Part shown: in pieces, positions 43,713-51,972 of the stretch
Numbering within the stretch: the first letter of the stretch is position 1
Layout of the letters: every line of letters starts with the position of its first letter
Source: Bacteroidota bacterium
GTDB taxonomy: Bacteria; Bacteroidota; Bacteroidia; JABDFU01
Direction of reading: 5' to 3'
Length of the DNA stretch: 64,000 bases
Assembly: GCA_016183775.1 (NCBI GenBank)
Contig: JACPDY010000087.1
Location: 1 to 64,000 of the forward strand
The notes under the pieces: generated by a model
What the model was told of the DNA's origin: nothing
Database searches by the model: none
The model's input: only the letters and a program-made list of their open reading frames with translations
Position numbers and translations under genes: made by a program

Positions 43713-44807
43713 TTACCTCAAATAACTAAAATCATGACCCTTCTTAACTACCAGCAGAGATTCATAGATGAGCCGGATAACATTTTCTACATCTGTTTTG
43801 TGAACCATCTCAACAGTAGTATGCATGTAACGCAATGGTAAAGAGATCAGCGCTGAGGCAACACCTCCTAATGAATAAGCAAATGCATCAGTATCTGTAC
43901 CTGTTACACGTGATGCCGCCTGCCGTTGGAAAGGGATCTTTTTTTTGTCGGCAGTATTGATGATCAGTTTTAATAAATTGTTTTGCACAGCAGGGCCGTA
44001 GGTTAACACGGGACCTTTGCCGCAACTCAGGTCTCCGTTTGTGATCTTATTCATCATCGGGCTTTGTGTATCGTGGCATACATCGGTAATAATGGCAACA
44101 TTGGGTTTTATCCGTTGTACGATCATTTCAGCTCCGCGTAAACCAACTTCTTCCTGTACCGAGTTGGTGATATATAATCCAAACGGAAGTTTTGTTTTTT
44201 TCTCTTTCAGCAGACGCGCCACTTCAGCTATTATAAATCCGCCAATGCGATTGTCCAATGCGCGCCCTACAAAGTACCGGTCATTCAAAGTGATGAATTC
44301 ATCTTCATACGTGATCACGCAGCCTACATGTACTCCAAGGCTTTCAACTTCTTTAGCCGATTTGCAGCCGCAATCCAGAAAAATATTTTTTAGGGTAGGT
44401 GCTTCCTCTTTCAGGGTTTCCCGCACATGAATGGCCGGCCAGCCGAATACAGCTTTAACAATCCCTTTGGAAGTATGAATGTTCACGCGTTTCGATGGCG
44501 CGATCTGATGGTCAGAGCCGCCATTCCTGCGAACATAAATGAAACCTTCATCTGTAATATAATTTACAAACCACGAAATCTCGTCGGCATGCGCTTCAAT
44601 AACAACTTTGTATTCGGCTTTGGGGTTGATAACGGCCACAGCTGTTCCATACGTATCAACAAAATAATCGTCAGAATACGGTTTTATATAATTGAGCCAT
44701 AGCTTTTGCCCTTCGCTTTCAAAGCCCGTTGGAGAGGCATTGTTAAGATATTTTTTTAAAAACTCTAGTGAGTTTTTGTTCAGTGTTGAATTGTTTTTTT
44801 TTGCCAT
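43713..44807 (-). CDS. M42-family metallopeptidase (aminopeptidase)
   Basis: This 364-residue cytosolic enzyme has the M42/TET aminopeptidase pattern: VIEAHADEISW (first metal histidine and aspartate), FVGRALDNRIGG (bridging aspartate), NSVQEEVGLRGAE (catalytic Glu pair), IITDVCHDT and PLRYMHTTVEM (final histidine). It removes N-terminal residues from peptides and forms large tetrahedral assemblies in known members. It is on the minus strand and convergent with the 43214 gene. The 240-base gap to the next gene (44808-45047) holds nothing recognisable. Confidence 0.93.
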   Translation of the reverse strand: MAKKNNSTLNKNSLEFLKKYLNNASPTGFESEGQKLWLNYIKPYSDDYFVDTYGTAVAVINPKAEYKVVIEAHADEISWFVNYITDEGFIYVRRNGGSDHQIAPSKRVNIHTSKGIVKAVFGWPAIHVRETLKEEAPTLKNIFLDCGCKSAKEVESLGVHVGCVITYEDEFITLNDRYFVGRALDNRIGGFIIAEVARLLKEKKTKLPFGLYITNSVQEEVGLRGAEMIVQRIKPNVAIITDVCHDTQSPMMNKITNGDLSCGKGPVLTYGPAVQNNLLKLIINTADKKKIPFQRQAASRVTGTDTDAFAYSLGGVASALISLPLRYMHTTVEMVHKTDVENVIRLIYESLLVVKKGHDFSYLR

Positions 44808-45047
44808 GTTTGGTTTCTGTCCCTGTTAGTTTACATTTATGATGGAGAAGGGCTAAAGGGGGTATTAATCTTTCTCCTGCACTCTGATCTTTGCAAAAAT
44901 ACAATTTACTTTTCTAATTTATAGCAATGCAGGATCAATAGTTTAAGCCGGCTTGATTTCATTTTCCTGTTTTGGCGGATCAGGAGACGTTTTTTATACC
45001 TTAGTGACGCTTTTTTGAGCACTTCCATAAACAACGTAAAAGAATTT

Positions 45048-46013
45048 ATGAAGATATTGATCACAGGCAGTAACGGTCTGCTCGGACAAAAGATAGTTTA
45101 CGCACTATTAAAACTTAATGCCGGCCAGAAGCCTGTCGGCAATTGTATTTGGCCTGAAGTGAGCGATATGACTATCATTGCTACTTCAAAAGGTGAGAAC
45201 AGAATAATTGAAAAGTCTGGCTATATTTTTGAATCCCTTGACATTAGTGATAAAAAGCAGGTCGAAACAATTCTCAATAAGCACAGGCCTGATGTGGTGA
45301 TCAACACAGCCGCGATGACCAACGTTGATGCCTGCGAAACCCAAAAGGAAGAATGCTGGAAAGCCAATGTAATTGCTGTACAAAATTTAGTGGATGTACT
45401 TTCTGCCTATAACCTGAAACCTGGAACCTGGAACCCGCAACTCATTCACCTCTCCACCGATTTCATATTCGACGGTGAGGCCGGCCCTTATAAGGAAGAT
45501 GATAAGCCCAATCCTCTCAGTTACTATGCTTTGTCTAAATATGAATCAGAAAAAGTAATTCAGGCCAGTAAAATAAAATGGGCTATCCTTCGTACGATTA
45601 TAGTATATGGAATAGTTGATAATATGAGCCGTACAAATATTGTTTTGTGGGCAAAAGGAGCCTTAGCCAAAGGAGAAAAAATCAATGTGGTAGATGATCA
45701 GTTTCGTGCGCCTACACTCGCCGAAGACCTGGCACAGGGCTGCATACTTACCGCGTTGAAAGGTGCCACAGGCATTTATAATGTTTCTGGTAAGGATATT
45801 ATGAGTATTCTCGAACTTGTCTACGCGGTGGCTGATTTCTGGAAACTCGATAAGTCAATTGTCAATCCGATAAAGTCCGACACTCTTAACCAGGCCGCCA
45901 AACGCCCTCCCCGTACAGGTTTTATTCTCGATAAGGCCATTAAGGAACTTGGCTATACCCCGCACTCTTTTAAAGAAGGACTTGCTATACTTGATGAACA
46001 ATTGAAAAAATAG
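45048..46013 (+). CDS. RmlD-like sugar-nucleotide reductase
   Basis: This 321-residue extended short-chain dehydrogenase starts MKILITGSNGLLGQKIV and carries VDACETQKEECWKAN, HLSTDFIFDGEAGPY and the catalytic YALSKYESE. These match dTDP-4-dehydrorhamnose reductases. It is distinct from the homologue at 19701 and outside the polysaccharide operon. Residues about 122-130 (NLKPGTWNP) come from a dispersed repeat at 45411-45435, at a loop just before the STDF strand. I chose ATG 45048 over a TTG at 45015. Confidence 0.87.
   Translation: MKILITGSNGLLGQKIVYALLKLNAGQKPVGNCIWPEVSDMTIIATSKGENRIIEKSGYIFESLDISDKKQVETILNKHRPDVVINTAAMTNVDACETQKEECWKANVIAVQNLVDVLSAYNLKPGTWNPQLIHLSTDFIFDGEAGPYKEDDKPNPLSYYALSKYESEKVIQASKIKWAILRTIIVYGIVDNMSRTNIVLWAKGALAKGEKINVVDDQFRAPTLAEDLAQGCILTALKGATGIYNVSGKDIMSILELVYAVADFWKLDKSIVNPIKSDTLNQAAKRPPRTGFILDKAIKELGYTPHSFKEGLAILDEQLKK
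45411..45435 (+). repeat. AACCTGAAACCTGGAACC-type repeat inside the RmlD-like gene
   Basis: Three short related units (AACCTGAAACC, TGGAACC, TGGAACCC) run in tandem and are translated as NLKPGTWNP. They belong to the same family as the repeat in ddl. Confidence 0.6.
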
Positions 46014-46017
46014 TTTT

Positions 46018-47270
46018 TTATTCCCTCTCCTTTGGAGAGGGTTGGGGAGAGGTCAATTTATCCACCCTCAAAAACACATCCCAGTATTTCTCTTTCGTCA
46101 TCTCACTCCAATGTATCTGGTAATACCTGTATTGGTAAGTCTGTATCATGCAAATAAAAACAGCGATCATAATCAATGAGTAGTATATTTTCTTTAAAAT
46201 CTTATTTGAAATTGTTGTTAATGCTGTTGTCATGAGGATCGCGAAAAGTGCATAGAACTCAACATATGCGCGTAACCCAAAACTTCCGCCGTAATACCAG
46301 CACCACCAGGATGAAAGTACATACGTAAGCAAAATAAAAAATCCTAGAAAAGTAAACAGTTGATAACGATTCTGTTTGAAAAGATGAAAGAGTCCTGTTA
46401 AAGAAAGTAATGTTATTGGCGTATAAACAAACAGCCCCTTTTTATAGCTGAATAATATATTTATAAATTCGGGGTTCAACCAGTTGAAATGTTCATGCCT
46501 GTATGCATCAACAAAAAAATGTCCTGTGGCCAATTTGTAAATAATAAATTGGATGGCAATAATTGCAAAAGTAATTATGATTGCAAAAAGAGTTTGACAA
46601 GACCATTTATAGGTCTTATAAGCATTACCAAACCTAAAAACAGGGCACTTAAATAGATGTGCTTATTGCTGAAAGCACTAGTTAAACATCTGAAATAATA
46701 GATAAAAGCGCTAATGCAGAAAAACGAGTATACATGCGACATTGCCGGTTCCGTTATGGCATAGTAAAACAGGTTGGTGCCGAATACCAAAACAATAAGT
46801 ATAAAGCTTACTATTGATTCATTTGAAGTATAAAATCTCAGCAAGTGTTTCAAGTAAAACAAGCCTGCAATTAAATAGAAAATTGCCGCAATGTTAACTG
46901 ATATGGGATAAAATTTAGAATAGCCATCTGCAGGTAAATCTGCCAAAAGTGTTAATGCATGCGCCTGCAGAAAGAAGGGCAGCATTAATACTGCGGTTCC
47001 GCTGAAATATTTATTTATTACATGGCCTTGTTCGTCATCAGCCCTGTAATCGTAATAAGTGTTTTTGTAATAATACTTCTGTTCAATACCCTCGTAAAAG
47101 CCAAGGTTAAGGTCGTGATATATAAATACGGCAGGGAGGTAGGCATAATAACCTTTGCCATCGCTTAATACAATGTTTTTCCACCTGTCACCGCCCCAAT
47201 TTATATTCGACGCGCAAAAAACAAGTATGGCAGCTATTAATACAATTACGTATTTGTTTATGAGGGTCAA
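46018..47270 (-). pseudogene. GT-C-type integral membrane glycosyltransferase, frameshifted
   Basis: Two minus-strand frames together give one protein of about 415 residues. The first (47270-46575) begins with membrane segments and DGKGYYAYLPAVF, the pattern of GT-C mannosyl/arabinosyl-type transferases. It ends abruptly as LVKLFLQS. The second frame continues as FAIIITFAIIAIQFIIYKLATG and then further membrane segments; only part is quoted. The break is at an A5 tract (46585-46589), where one extra base would restore a single frame. The last residues (TSPQPSPKERE) are translated from a dispersed repeat. Either a real inactivating frameshift or a sequencing error. Confidence 0.75.
46023..46053 (+). 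repeat. CCTCTCC...GGAGAGG palindromic repeat forming a gene's 3' end
   Basis: CCTCTCC pairs with GGAGAGG (46023-46041), followed by GTTGGGGAGAGGTC. Read on the minus strand it encodes the tail TSPQPSPKERE of the membrane protein. It is the same class as the elements at 2521, 50341, 50863 and 51321. Confidence 0.8.
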
Positions 47271-47380
47271 AGGGGGTATATTTTTTTCAAAAGTAATTTA
47301 TTCCCGCCTTCTTTTAATCCAAAACTTCTTTATATTCGTTCCGTGTTAATTTTCAGTTTTTAATTCTTAATTTCTAAATC

Positions 47381-48865
47381 ATGTCTCTCAGACGAAAAAA
47401 ATCACTCGATCATTTAATGTCCGAAGCTTCGGACTCCGAATCAGGTCTTAAGCGAACATTAGGTGCTTGGAGTCTCGTAGCGCTTGGTATAGGAGCTATT
47501 ATTGGTGCCGGCCTTTTTGTAAGGACCGCTGCTGCTGCAGGAGAGCATGCGGGTAACGCGGTAACGTATTCATTTATTATTGCAGCCATTGGCTGTGCCT
47601 TTGCAGGTCTTTGCTATGCCGAGTTTGCATCCATGATCCCGATCGCGGGGAGTGCTTATACTTACGCTTATGCAACAATGGGCGAACTGGTTGCCTGGGT
47701 GATCGGTTGGGCCCTGATCCTTGAATATGCACTTGGTGCGGCAACTGTATCAATTGCGTGGAGCGAATATTTTAATAATCTGTTGGGAGGAGCCATTCCT
47801 TTTCGATGGTGCCATTCCCCGTTTGAAGTCTCTCCTGAGGGTATGCATGGTTTTGTGAATTTGCCGGCCTTGTTTATTATTTTGATGTTAACATTTCTTC
47901 TTATAAAAGGAACGCAGGAATCAGCGATCGTTAACGGGGTCATTGTATTTGTTAAAGTGGCGATCGTACTTTTATTCATCACTATTGGTTGGAAATTCAT
48001 CAATCCCTCTCATTATACCCCTTATATTATTCCACCCGATGCACCTCCTGTAGACCTTGGCAATGGAAAGGTATATGACTACTCACCAACTTTCAATCAT
48101 GGTTGGATGGGAATTCTGAGAGGTGCGGCAATTGTGTTCTTTGCTTTCATTGGTTTTGATGCGGTTTCAACAGCTGCACAGGAAGCGAAGAATCCGAAGC
48201 GTGATATGCCTATTGGTATTTTGGGTTCTTTGGCCATATGTACCTTGCTTTATGTTTTGTTTTCACATGTTCTCACAGGTGTTGCCCCATTTACCGATTT
48301 TGTAAAGTCAGGTAAAGAGGCCTCCGTTTCTTACGCGATAAAAAATTACATGCCAGGTTATAATTGGCTGGCAACGCTTATATCTGTTGCTATTCTTGCG
48401 GGATTTTCTTCCGTTATGCTCGTCATGCTAATGGGGCAATCACGTGTTTTTTATTCAATGTCGAAGGATGGTCTCTTGCCCAAAGTTTTTTCTGACCTGC
48501 ACCCCAGGTTCAGAACACCATGGAAATCCAATTTGATTTTATTCCTTTTTGTAGGTTTCTTTGGAGGCTTTATTCCGGGTAGTGTGGCCGGCGATTTGAC
48601 CTCGATAGGAACATTATTTGCATTTGTACTCGTATGTATAGGTATCATGATCATGCGCAGGTCGGATCCTGACCGCCCACGGCCATTTAAAACGCCGCTG
48701 GTTCCTCTGGTTCCGATACTTGGTGTACTTGTTTGTTCTTCAATGATAGTGTCTCTCGATCAGATGACACTTTTAACGGCAGTTGTTTGGATGGTGGCCG
48801 GGCTTTTTATATTTTTCATGTATAGCCGGCATAATAGTAAGTTAAAGCATCCACACTCAAAATAA
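47381..48865 (+). CDS. APC-family amino acid permease
   Basis: This 494-residue protein has about twelve to thirteen membrane segments and the APC hallmark IGAIIGAGLFVRTA in the first one, followed by FAGLCYAEFASMIPIAGSAY, the substrate-path segment of cationic amino acid transporters. The polar N-terminus (LRRKKSLDHLM) and the internal FFAFIGFDAVSTAAQE-like segment fit the CAT/YfnA group. It probably imports amino acids with protons. A hairpin terminator separates it from a second APC permease immediately downstream. Confidence 0.92.
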   Translation: MSLRRKKSLDHLMSEASDSESGLKRTLGAWSLVALGIGAIIGAGLFVRTAAAAGEHAGNAVTYSFIIAAIGCAFAGLCYAEFASMIPIAGSAYTYAYATMGELVAWVIGWALILEYALGAATVSIAWSEYFNNLLGGAIPFRWCHSPFEVSPEGMHGFVNLPALFIILMLTFLLIKGTQESAIVNGVIVFVKVAIVLLFITIGWKFINPSHYTPYIIPPDAPPVDLGNGKVYDYSPTFNHGWMGILRGAAIVFFAFIGFDAVSTAAQEAKNPKRDMPIGILGSLAICTLLYVLFSHVLTGVAPFTDFVKSGKEASVSYAIKNYMPGYNWLATLISVAILAGFSSVMLVMLMGQSRVFYSMSKDGLLPKVFSDLHPRFRTPWKSNLILFLFVGFFGGFIPGSVAGDLTSIGTLFAFVLVCIGIMIMRRSDPDRPRPFKTPLVPLVPILGVLVCSSMIVSLDQMTLLTAVVWMVAGLFIFFMYSRHNSKLKHPHSK

Positions 48866-48869
48866 TAAT

Positions 48870-48897
48870 AAGGGCGGCTTTGCTGCCCTTATCTTTT
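48870..48897 (+). terminator. Hairpin terminator abutting the next start codon
   Basis: AAGGGCGGC (48870-48878) pairs with GCTGCCCTT (48882-48890) with one G-T wobble and a TTT loop, followed by ATCTTTT. The second permease ATG begins at 48898, directly after the T-tract. The hairpin could end the first transcript or control expression of the second. Confidence 0.75.
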
Positions 48898-50340
48898 ATG
48901 TCAACACCAGAACTCAAGCGCTCACTCGGATTTATTGATGCTACAATGATTGTGGCCGGCTCCATGATCGGGTCGGGCATTTTCATTGTTACATCTCAAA
49001 TGGCCCGCGATGTAGGTAGTTCAGGATATATATTGTTGTTGTGGTTAATAACAGGGTTTATCACAATTGCTGCAGCTCTTAGTTATGGTGAGTTAGCAGG
49101 CATGATGCCTAAAGCTGGTGGTCAATATGTTTACATACAGCGTGCATATAACCCACTCGTTTCCTTTCTGTATGGCTGGACGGTTTTTACGGTTATTCAG
49201 ACAGGTGTAATTGCTGCCGTAGCTGTTGCTTTCGCCAAATATGCTGCTGTTTTTATTCCTTCATTAAATACTGTTTTATTACAGGCAGGTAATTTTAAAA
49301 TTACCTCAGCGCAGGTTCTTGCCATTGCAAGTATTGTGTTTTTAACATTTTCGAATAGCCGTGGTGTACGAAACGGTAAAATGGTACAACTTATATTCAC
49401 TTCGGCAAAAGTATTGGCGTTATTTGCGATCATAATTTTAGGTCTTATCATTGGCTCAAATACGGATGTGTTATCACATAATCTGCACGATATGTGGAAC
49501 GCAACGAAAACAACACTGGGGGCAAACGGAGCCATAACGATCGAACAAATAGCAGGCTGGACTTTAGTGGGCGCTTTGGGCGCTACAATTATCAACCCGC
49601 TTTTTTCGAGCGACGCATGGAACAACGTAACATTTATTGCAGGTGAAATTAAAGACCCTCAGAAAAACATTCCACGTAGTTTGTTTGTCGGAACACTTGT
49701 TGTTACCATAATTTACATTTTAGCCAATGTTGCTTATCTGGCCTTGTTGCCCCTCCGGGGCGATCCAAATGCAGTCGATGTTGTAGGCAATGGTATTCAG
49801 TTTGCGGATAATGACAGGGTAGGTGCTGCTGCAGCCTATGTGATATTCGGTCAATCGGCCACGTACATTATGGCGGCATTAATTATGGTATCAACCTTTG
49901 GATGTAACAATGGCCTCATCCTTTCAGGTGCACGTTTGTTTTACGCTATGGGCAATGATGGTCTCTTTTTTAAGAAGGCAGGACAGCTTAATAGTAAGGA
50001 AGTTCCCGGCTTTGCATTGGTTCTTCAATGTATCTGGGCATCCGCTCTTTGCTTGTCGGGTAAGTACGGTGATCTGTTGGAGTATTCTACTTTTGCATCA
50101 TTGATATTTTATATTGTAACAATTGTGGGGATATTTATTTTAAGAAGAAAGGAGCCGGATGCGGATCGTCCTTATAAAGCCTGGGGATATCCGGTTCTAC
50201 CGGTGTTATATATAATCATAACAACGCTTATCTGTGTCGACCTGCTTATATACAAGCCAAACAGCGCGGGTTTAGGATTATTAATTGTGTTACTGGGTGT
50301 GCCGGTTTATTTCATAAATAAAAAATTAAAACAAAATTAA
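48898..50340 (+). CDS. APC-family amino acid permease
   Basis: This 480-residue protein has about twelve membrane segments with the APC first-segment motif GSMIGSGIFIV and SYGELAGMMPKAGGQYVYIQ. The latter is typical of the LAT/AGT subgroup rather than the CAT type of its neighbour, so the two permeases are not recent duplicates. I chose ATG 48898; the frame reaches back to a TTG at 48880 inside the terminator hairpin, which is an unlikely start. It probably carries neutral amino acids by exchange or proton symport. The substrate is not readable from sequence. Confidence 0.92.
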   Translation: MSTPELKRSLGFIDATMIVAGSMIGSGIFIVTSQMARDVGSSGYILLLWLITGFITIAAALSYGELAGMMPKAGGQYVYIQRAYNPLVSFLYGWTVFTVIQTGVIAAVAVAFAKYAAVFIPSLNTVLLQAGNFKITSAQVLAIASIVFLTFSNSRGVRNGKMVQLIFTSAKVLALFAIIILGLIIGSNTDVLSHNLHDMWNATKTTLGANGAITIEQIAGWTLVGALGATIINPLFSSDAWNNVTFIAGEIKDPQKNIPRSLFVGTLVVTIIYILANVAYLALLPLRGDPNAVDVVGNGIQFADNDRVGAAAAYVIFGQSATYIMAALIMVSTFGCNNGLILSGARLFYAMGNDGLFFKKAGQLNSKEVPGFALVLQCIWASALCLSGKYGDLLEYSTFASLIFYIVTIVGIFILRRKEPDADRPYKAWGYPVLPVLYIIITTLICVDLLIYKPNSAGLGLLIVLLGVPVYFINKKLKQN

Positions 50341-50390
50341 CCTCTTTCTCCGGCGTCTCCTGAGCGGAGTCGAAGGAGGAGGGGTGGGGC
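50341..50390 (+). repeat. Dispersed repeat abutting the helix-hairpin-helix gene
   Basis: The element includes CTCCTGAGCGGAGTCGAAGG and ends GGGGTGGGGC directly at the ATG at 50391. Its arms resemble those of the other CTCC/GGAG repeats of the window. It fills the whole gap between the permease and the next gene. Confidence 0.6.
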
Positions 50391-51290
50391 ATGAAAAATT
50401 TCCTCAGACAATATTTCACCTTCAATAACCGTGAGCGAAACGGCATCATTGTCCTTTTATCCATTATCGTTTTGCTTATCGTTTCAATTCAATTAGTTCC
50501 ATTTCTGGTAAAACCTCCTCCGATAGATTTTAATTACGTGCAAGGACAAATTAAACAATTGCAGAATGTTCATGCGGGTGACACCTCAGAGCCTCAACTT
50601 GCGCTCTCATCTCTGGAAATGGATGGTGCTGTCGTTTCCGAAAAGAAAGAACAACTGTTTAATTTTAACCCTAACACTGTAACTCCGGATGAGTTAAAGC
50701 AATTGGGTTTCTCATCCCGACTTATTCATACAATACTCAACTACCGGAATAAAGGCGGTCATTTTTACAAAAAGGAAGATCTGAAAAAAATATATGGTTT
50801 AAAGGAAAACCTCTATCAAAAACTTGAATTGTACATCATTTTAGATAGCGCAAAACAAACTTCTCCTCTGCTGGTGGAGAGGAGCCCGGGAGGTGAAGCG
50901 GAATTAAATACGGCCGACTCAATATCTCTTGTAAAACTCAGAGGCGTTGGTCCGTCATTTGCCCATCGCATAATAAGTTATCGGAAAAAGCTGGGTGGTT
51001 TTTACAAAATGGAACAGTTGAGAGAAGTATATGGTTTGGATTCATCCATGTATGCTCTCGTTTCACAGCAGTTGGAACTCAATCCCCAACAGTTAGCCAG
51101 GATAAACATCAATACGGCAAATGTTGATCAGTTAAAGAAGCATCCTTATATTAAATCCAACATCGCAAACCTTATTGTTAATTACCGTGATCAACACGAG
51201 GCCTATGAAAATGTTGACGATATTAAAAAGCTACGTTTGGTAACCGATGAACTTTATCTTAAACTTGCACCTTATTTAACAACAAAGTAA
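50391..51290 (+). CDS. Membrane-anchored helix-hairpin-helix (ComEA-like) protein
   Basis: This 299-residue protein has an N-terminal hydrophobic segment (GIIVLLSIIVLLIVSIQLVPFLV) and three helix-hairpin-helix units: FNPNTVTPDELKQLGFSS, LNTADSISLVKLRGVGPSFA and ININTANVDQLKKHPYI, each with the usual GxxxxxAxxIxxYR continuation. Such proteins bind DNA non-specifically; ComEA homologues help DNA uptake. The segment LVERSPGGEAEL between units 1 and 2 is encoded by a dispersed repeat, so the linker is partly repeat-derived. The next gene follows after one base. Confidence 0.85.
   Translation: MKNFLRQYFTFNNRERNGIIVLLSIIVLLIVSIQLVPFLVKPPPIDFNYVQGQIKQLQNVHAGDTSEPQLALSSLEMDGAVVSEKKEQLFNFNPNTVTPDELKQLGFSSRLIHTILNYRNKGGHFYKKEDLKKIYGLKENLYQKLELYIILDSAKQTSPLLVERSPGGEAELNTADSISLVKLRGVGPSFAHRIISYRKKLGGFYKMEQLREVYGLDSSMYALVSQQLELNPQQLARININTANVDQLKKHPYIKSNIANLIVNYRDQHEAYENVDDIKKLRLVTDELYLKLAPYLTTK
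50863..50901 (+). repeat. CTCCTCT...AGAGGAG repeat inside the helix-hairpin-helix gene
   Basis: CTCCTCT (50863-50869) pairs with AGAGGAG (50878-50884), followed by CCCGGGAGGTGAAGCGG. It is in frame and lies in the linker between two helix-hairpin-helix units. Confidence 0.6.
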
Positions 51291-51291
51291 A

Positions 51292-51885
51292 TTGCCCTCA
51301 CACAAAAAAATTTACCGCTGTCCTTCTCCATTTGGAGAAAGTGCCGGAAAGGCGGATGAGGTACAATCACAACTTAAATCAGTTATCCGCGATGTTCGCG
51401 ATTTCCCAAAGCCGGGAATATTATTCAGAGATATAACACCGGTTTTTCAAAACGTACAACTCTGCAATTCTATCGTTGATGAATTTATTGTACGTCTCAA
51501 TGGTCAGAAAATTGATGCGGTTGTTGGCGTTGAAAGTCGTGGTTTTTTGTTTGGAATTATGCTGGCTAACCGGTTGAATATTCCATTGGTTCTTGTCCGG
51601 AAAAAGGGAAAATTGCCATATAAGTCGGTCAGCTATGAATACAATCTGGAGTATGGAACAGCCGAAATGGAACTGCAGGTTGATGATATTAAGTCCGGCT
51701 GGAATGTTTTGATACACGATGATGTTCTTGCAACAGGTGGAACTGCAGATGCCACCGCCCGTTTGATTAAAAGTCAAAAAGGCAATGTAATGGGTTTCGC
51801 TTTTCTTTTGGAATTAAAATTTTTAAACGGACAGCAAATGATAAACCAACATTCACGAAATATTATTAGTTTAGTGGAGTATTAA
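51292..51885 (+). CDS. apt: Adenine phosphoribosyltransferase
   Basis: This 197-residue enzyme converts adenine and PRPP to AMP. The catalytic core is intact: DFPKPGILFRDITP, GVESRGFLFG, LVRKKGKLPY, and the PRPP loop LIHDDVLATGGTA. A standard Apt begins only about ten residues before DFPKPGI. Here about 27 residues precede the expected start point, and most (CPSPFGESAGKADE) come from a dispersed repeat at 51321-51362. No ATG, GTG or TTG lies between the repeat and the core, so TTG 51292, one base after the preceding stop, is the only usual start. Confidence 0.93.
   Translation: MPSHKKIYRCPSPFGESAGKADEVQSQLKSVIRDVRDFPKPGILFRDITPVFQNVQLCNSIVDEFIVRLNGQKIDAVVGVESRGFLFGIMLANRLNIPLVLVRKKGKLPYKSVSYEYNLEYGTAEMELQVDDIKSGWNVLIHDDVLATGGTADATARLIKSQKGNVMGFAFLLELKFLNGQQMINQHSRNIISLVEY
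51321..51362 (+). repeat. CTTCTCC...GGAGAAAG repeat at the 5' end of apt
   Basis: TTCTCC (51324-51329) pairs with GGAGAA (51334-51339), followed by AGTGCCGGAAAGGCGGATGAGGT, shown here only to name its parts. It is translated as part of the N-terminal extension of Apt. Confidence 0.7.
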
Positions 51886-51891
51886 CAGAGA

Positions 51892-51971
51892 GGTCATTCG
51901 TTCATTGGGCAATAGTCATTAGGTAACAATGACCAATTAATCAATCAACAATGACCAATAAACGAATGACC
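51892..51971 (+). repeat. AATGACC-type inverted repeat supplying the ACAD 5' end
   Basis: GGTCATTCGTT (51892-51902) pairs perfectly with AACGAATGACC (51961-51971), and several AATGACCAAT units lie between. The acyl-CoA dehydrogenase ATG starts two bases after the right arm. Confidence 0.75.
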
Positions 51972-51972
51972 A

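Noticed and set aside
43713-44807. Long plus-strand open frames at 44017-44702 opposite the M42 peptidase
   Set aside because: They mirror a well-conserved minus-strand gene with all its metal ligands and have no recognisable protein features.
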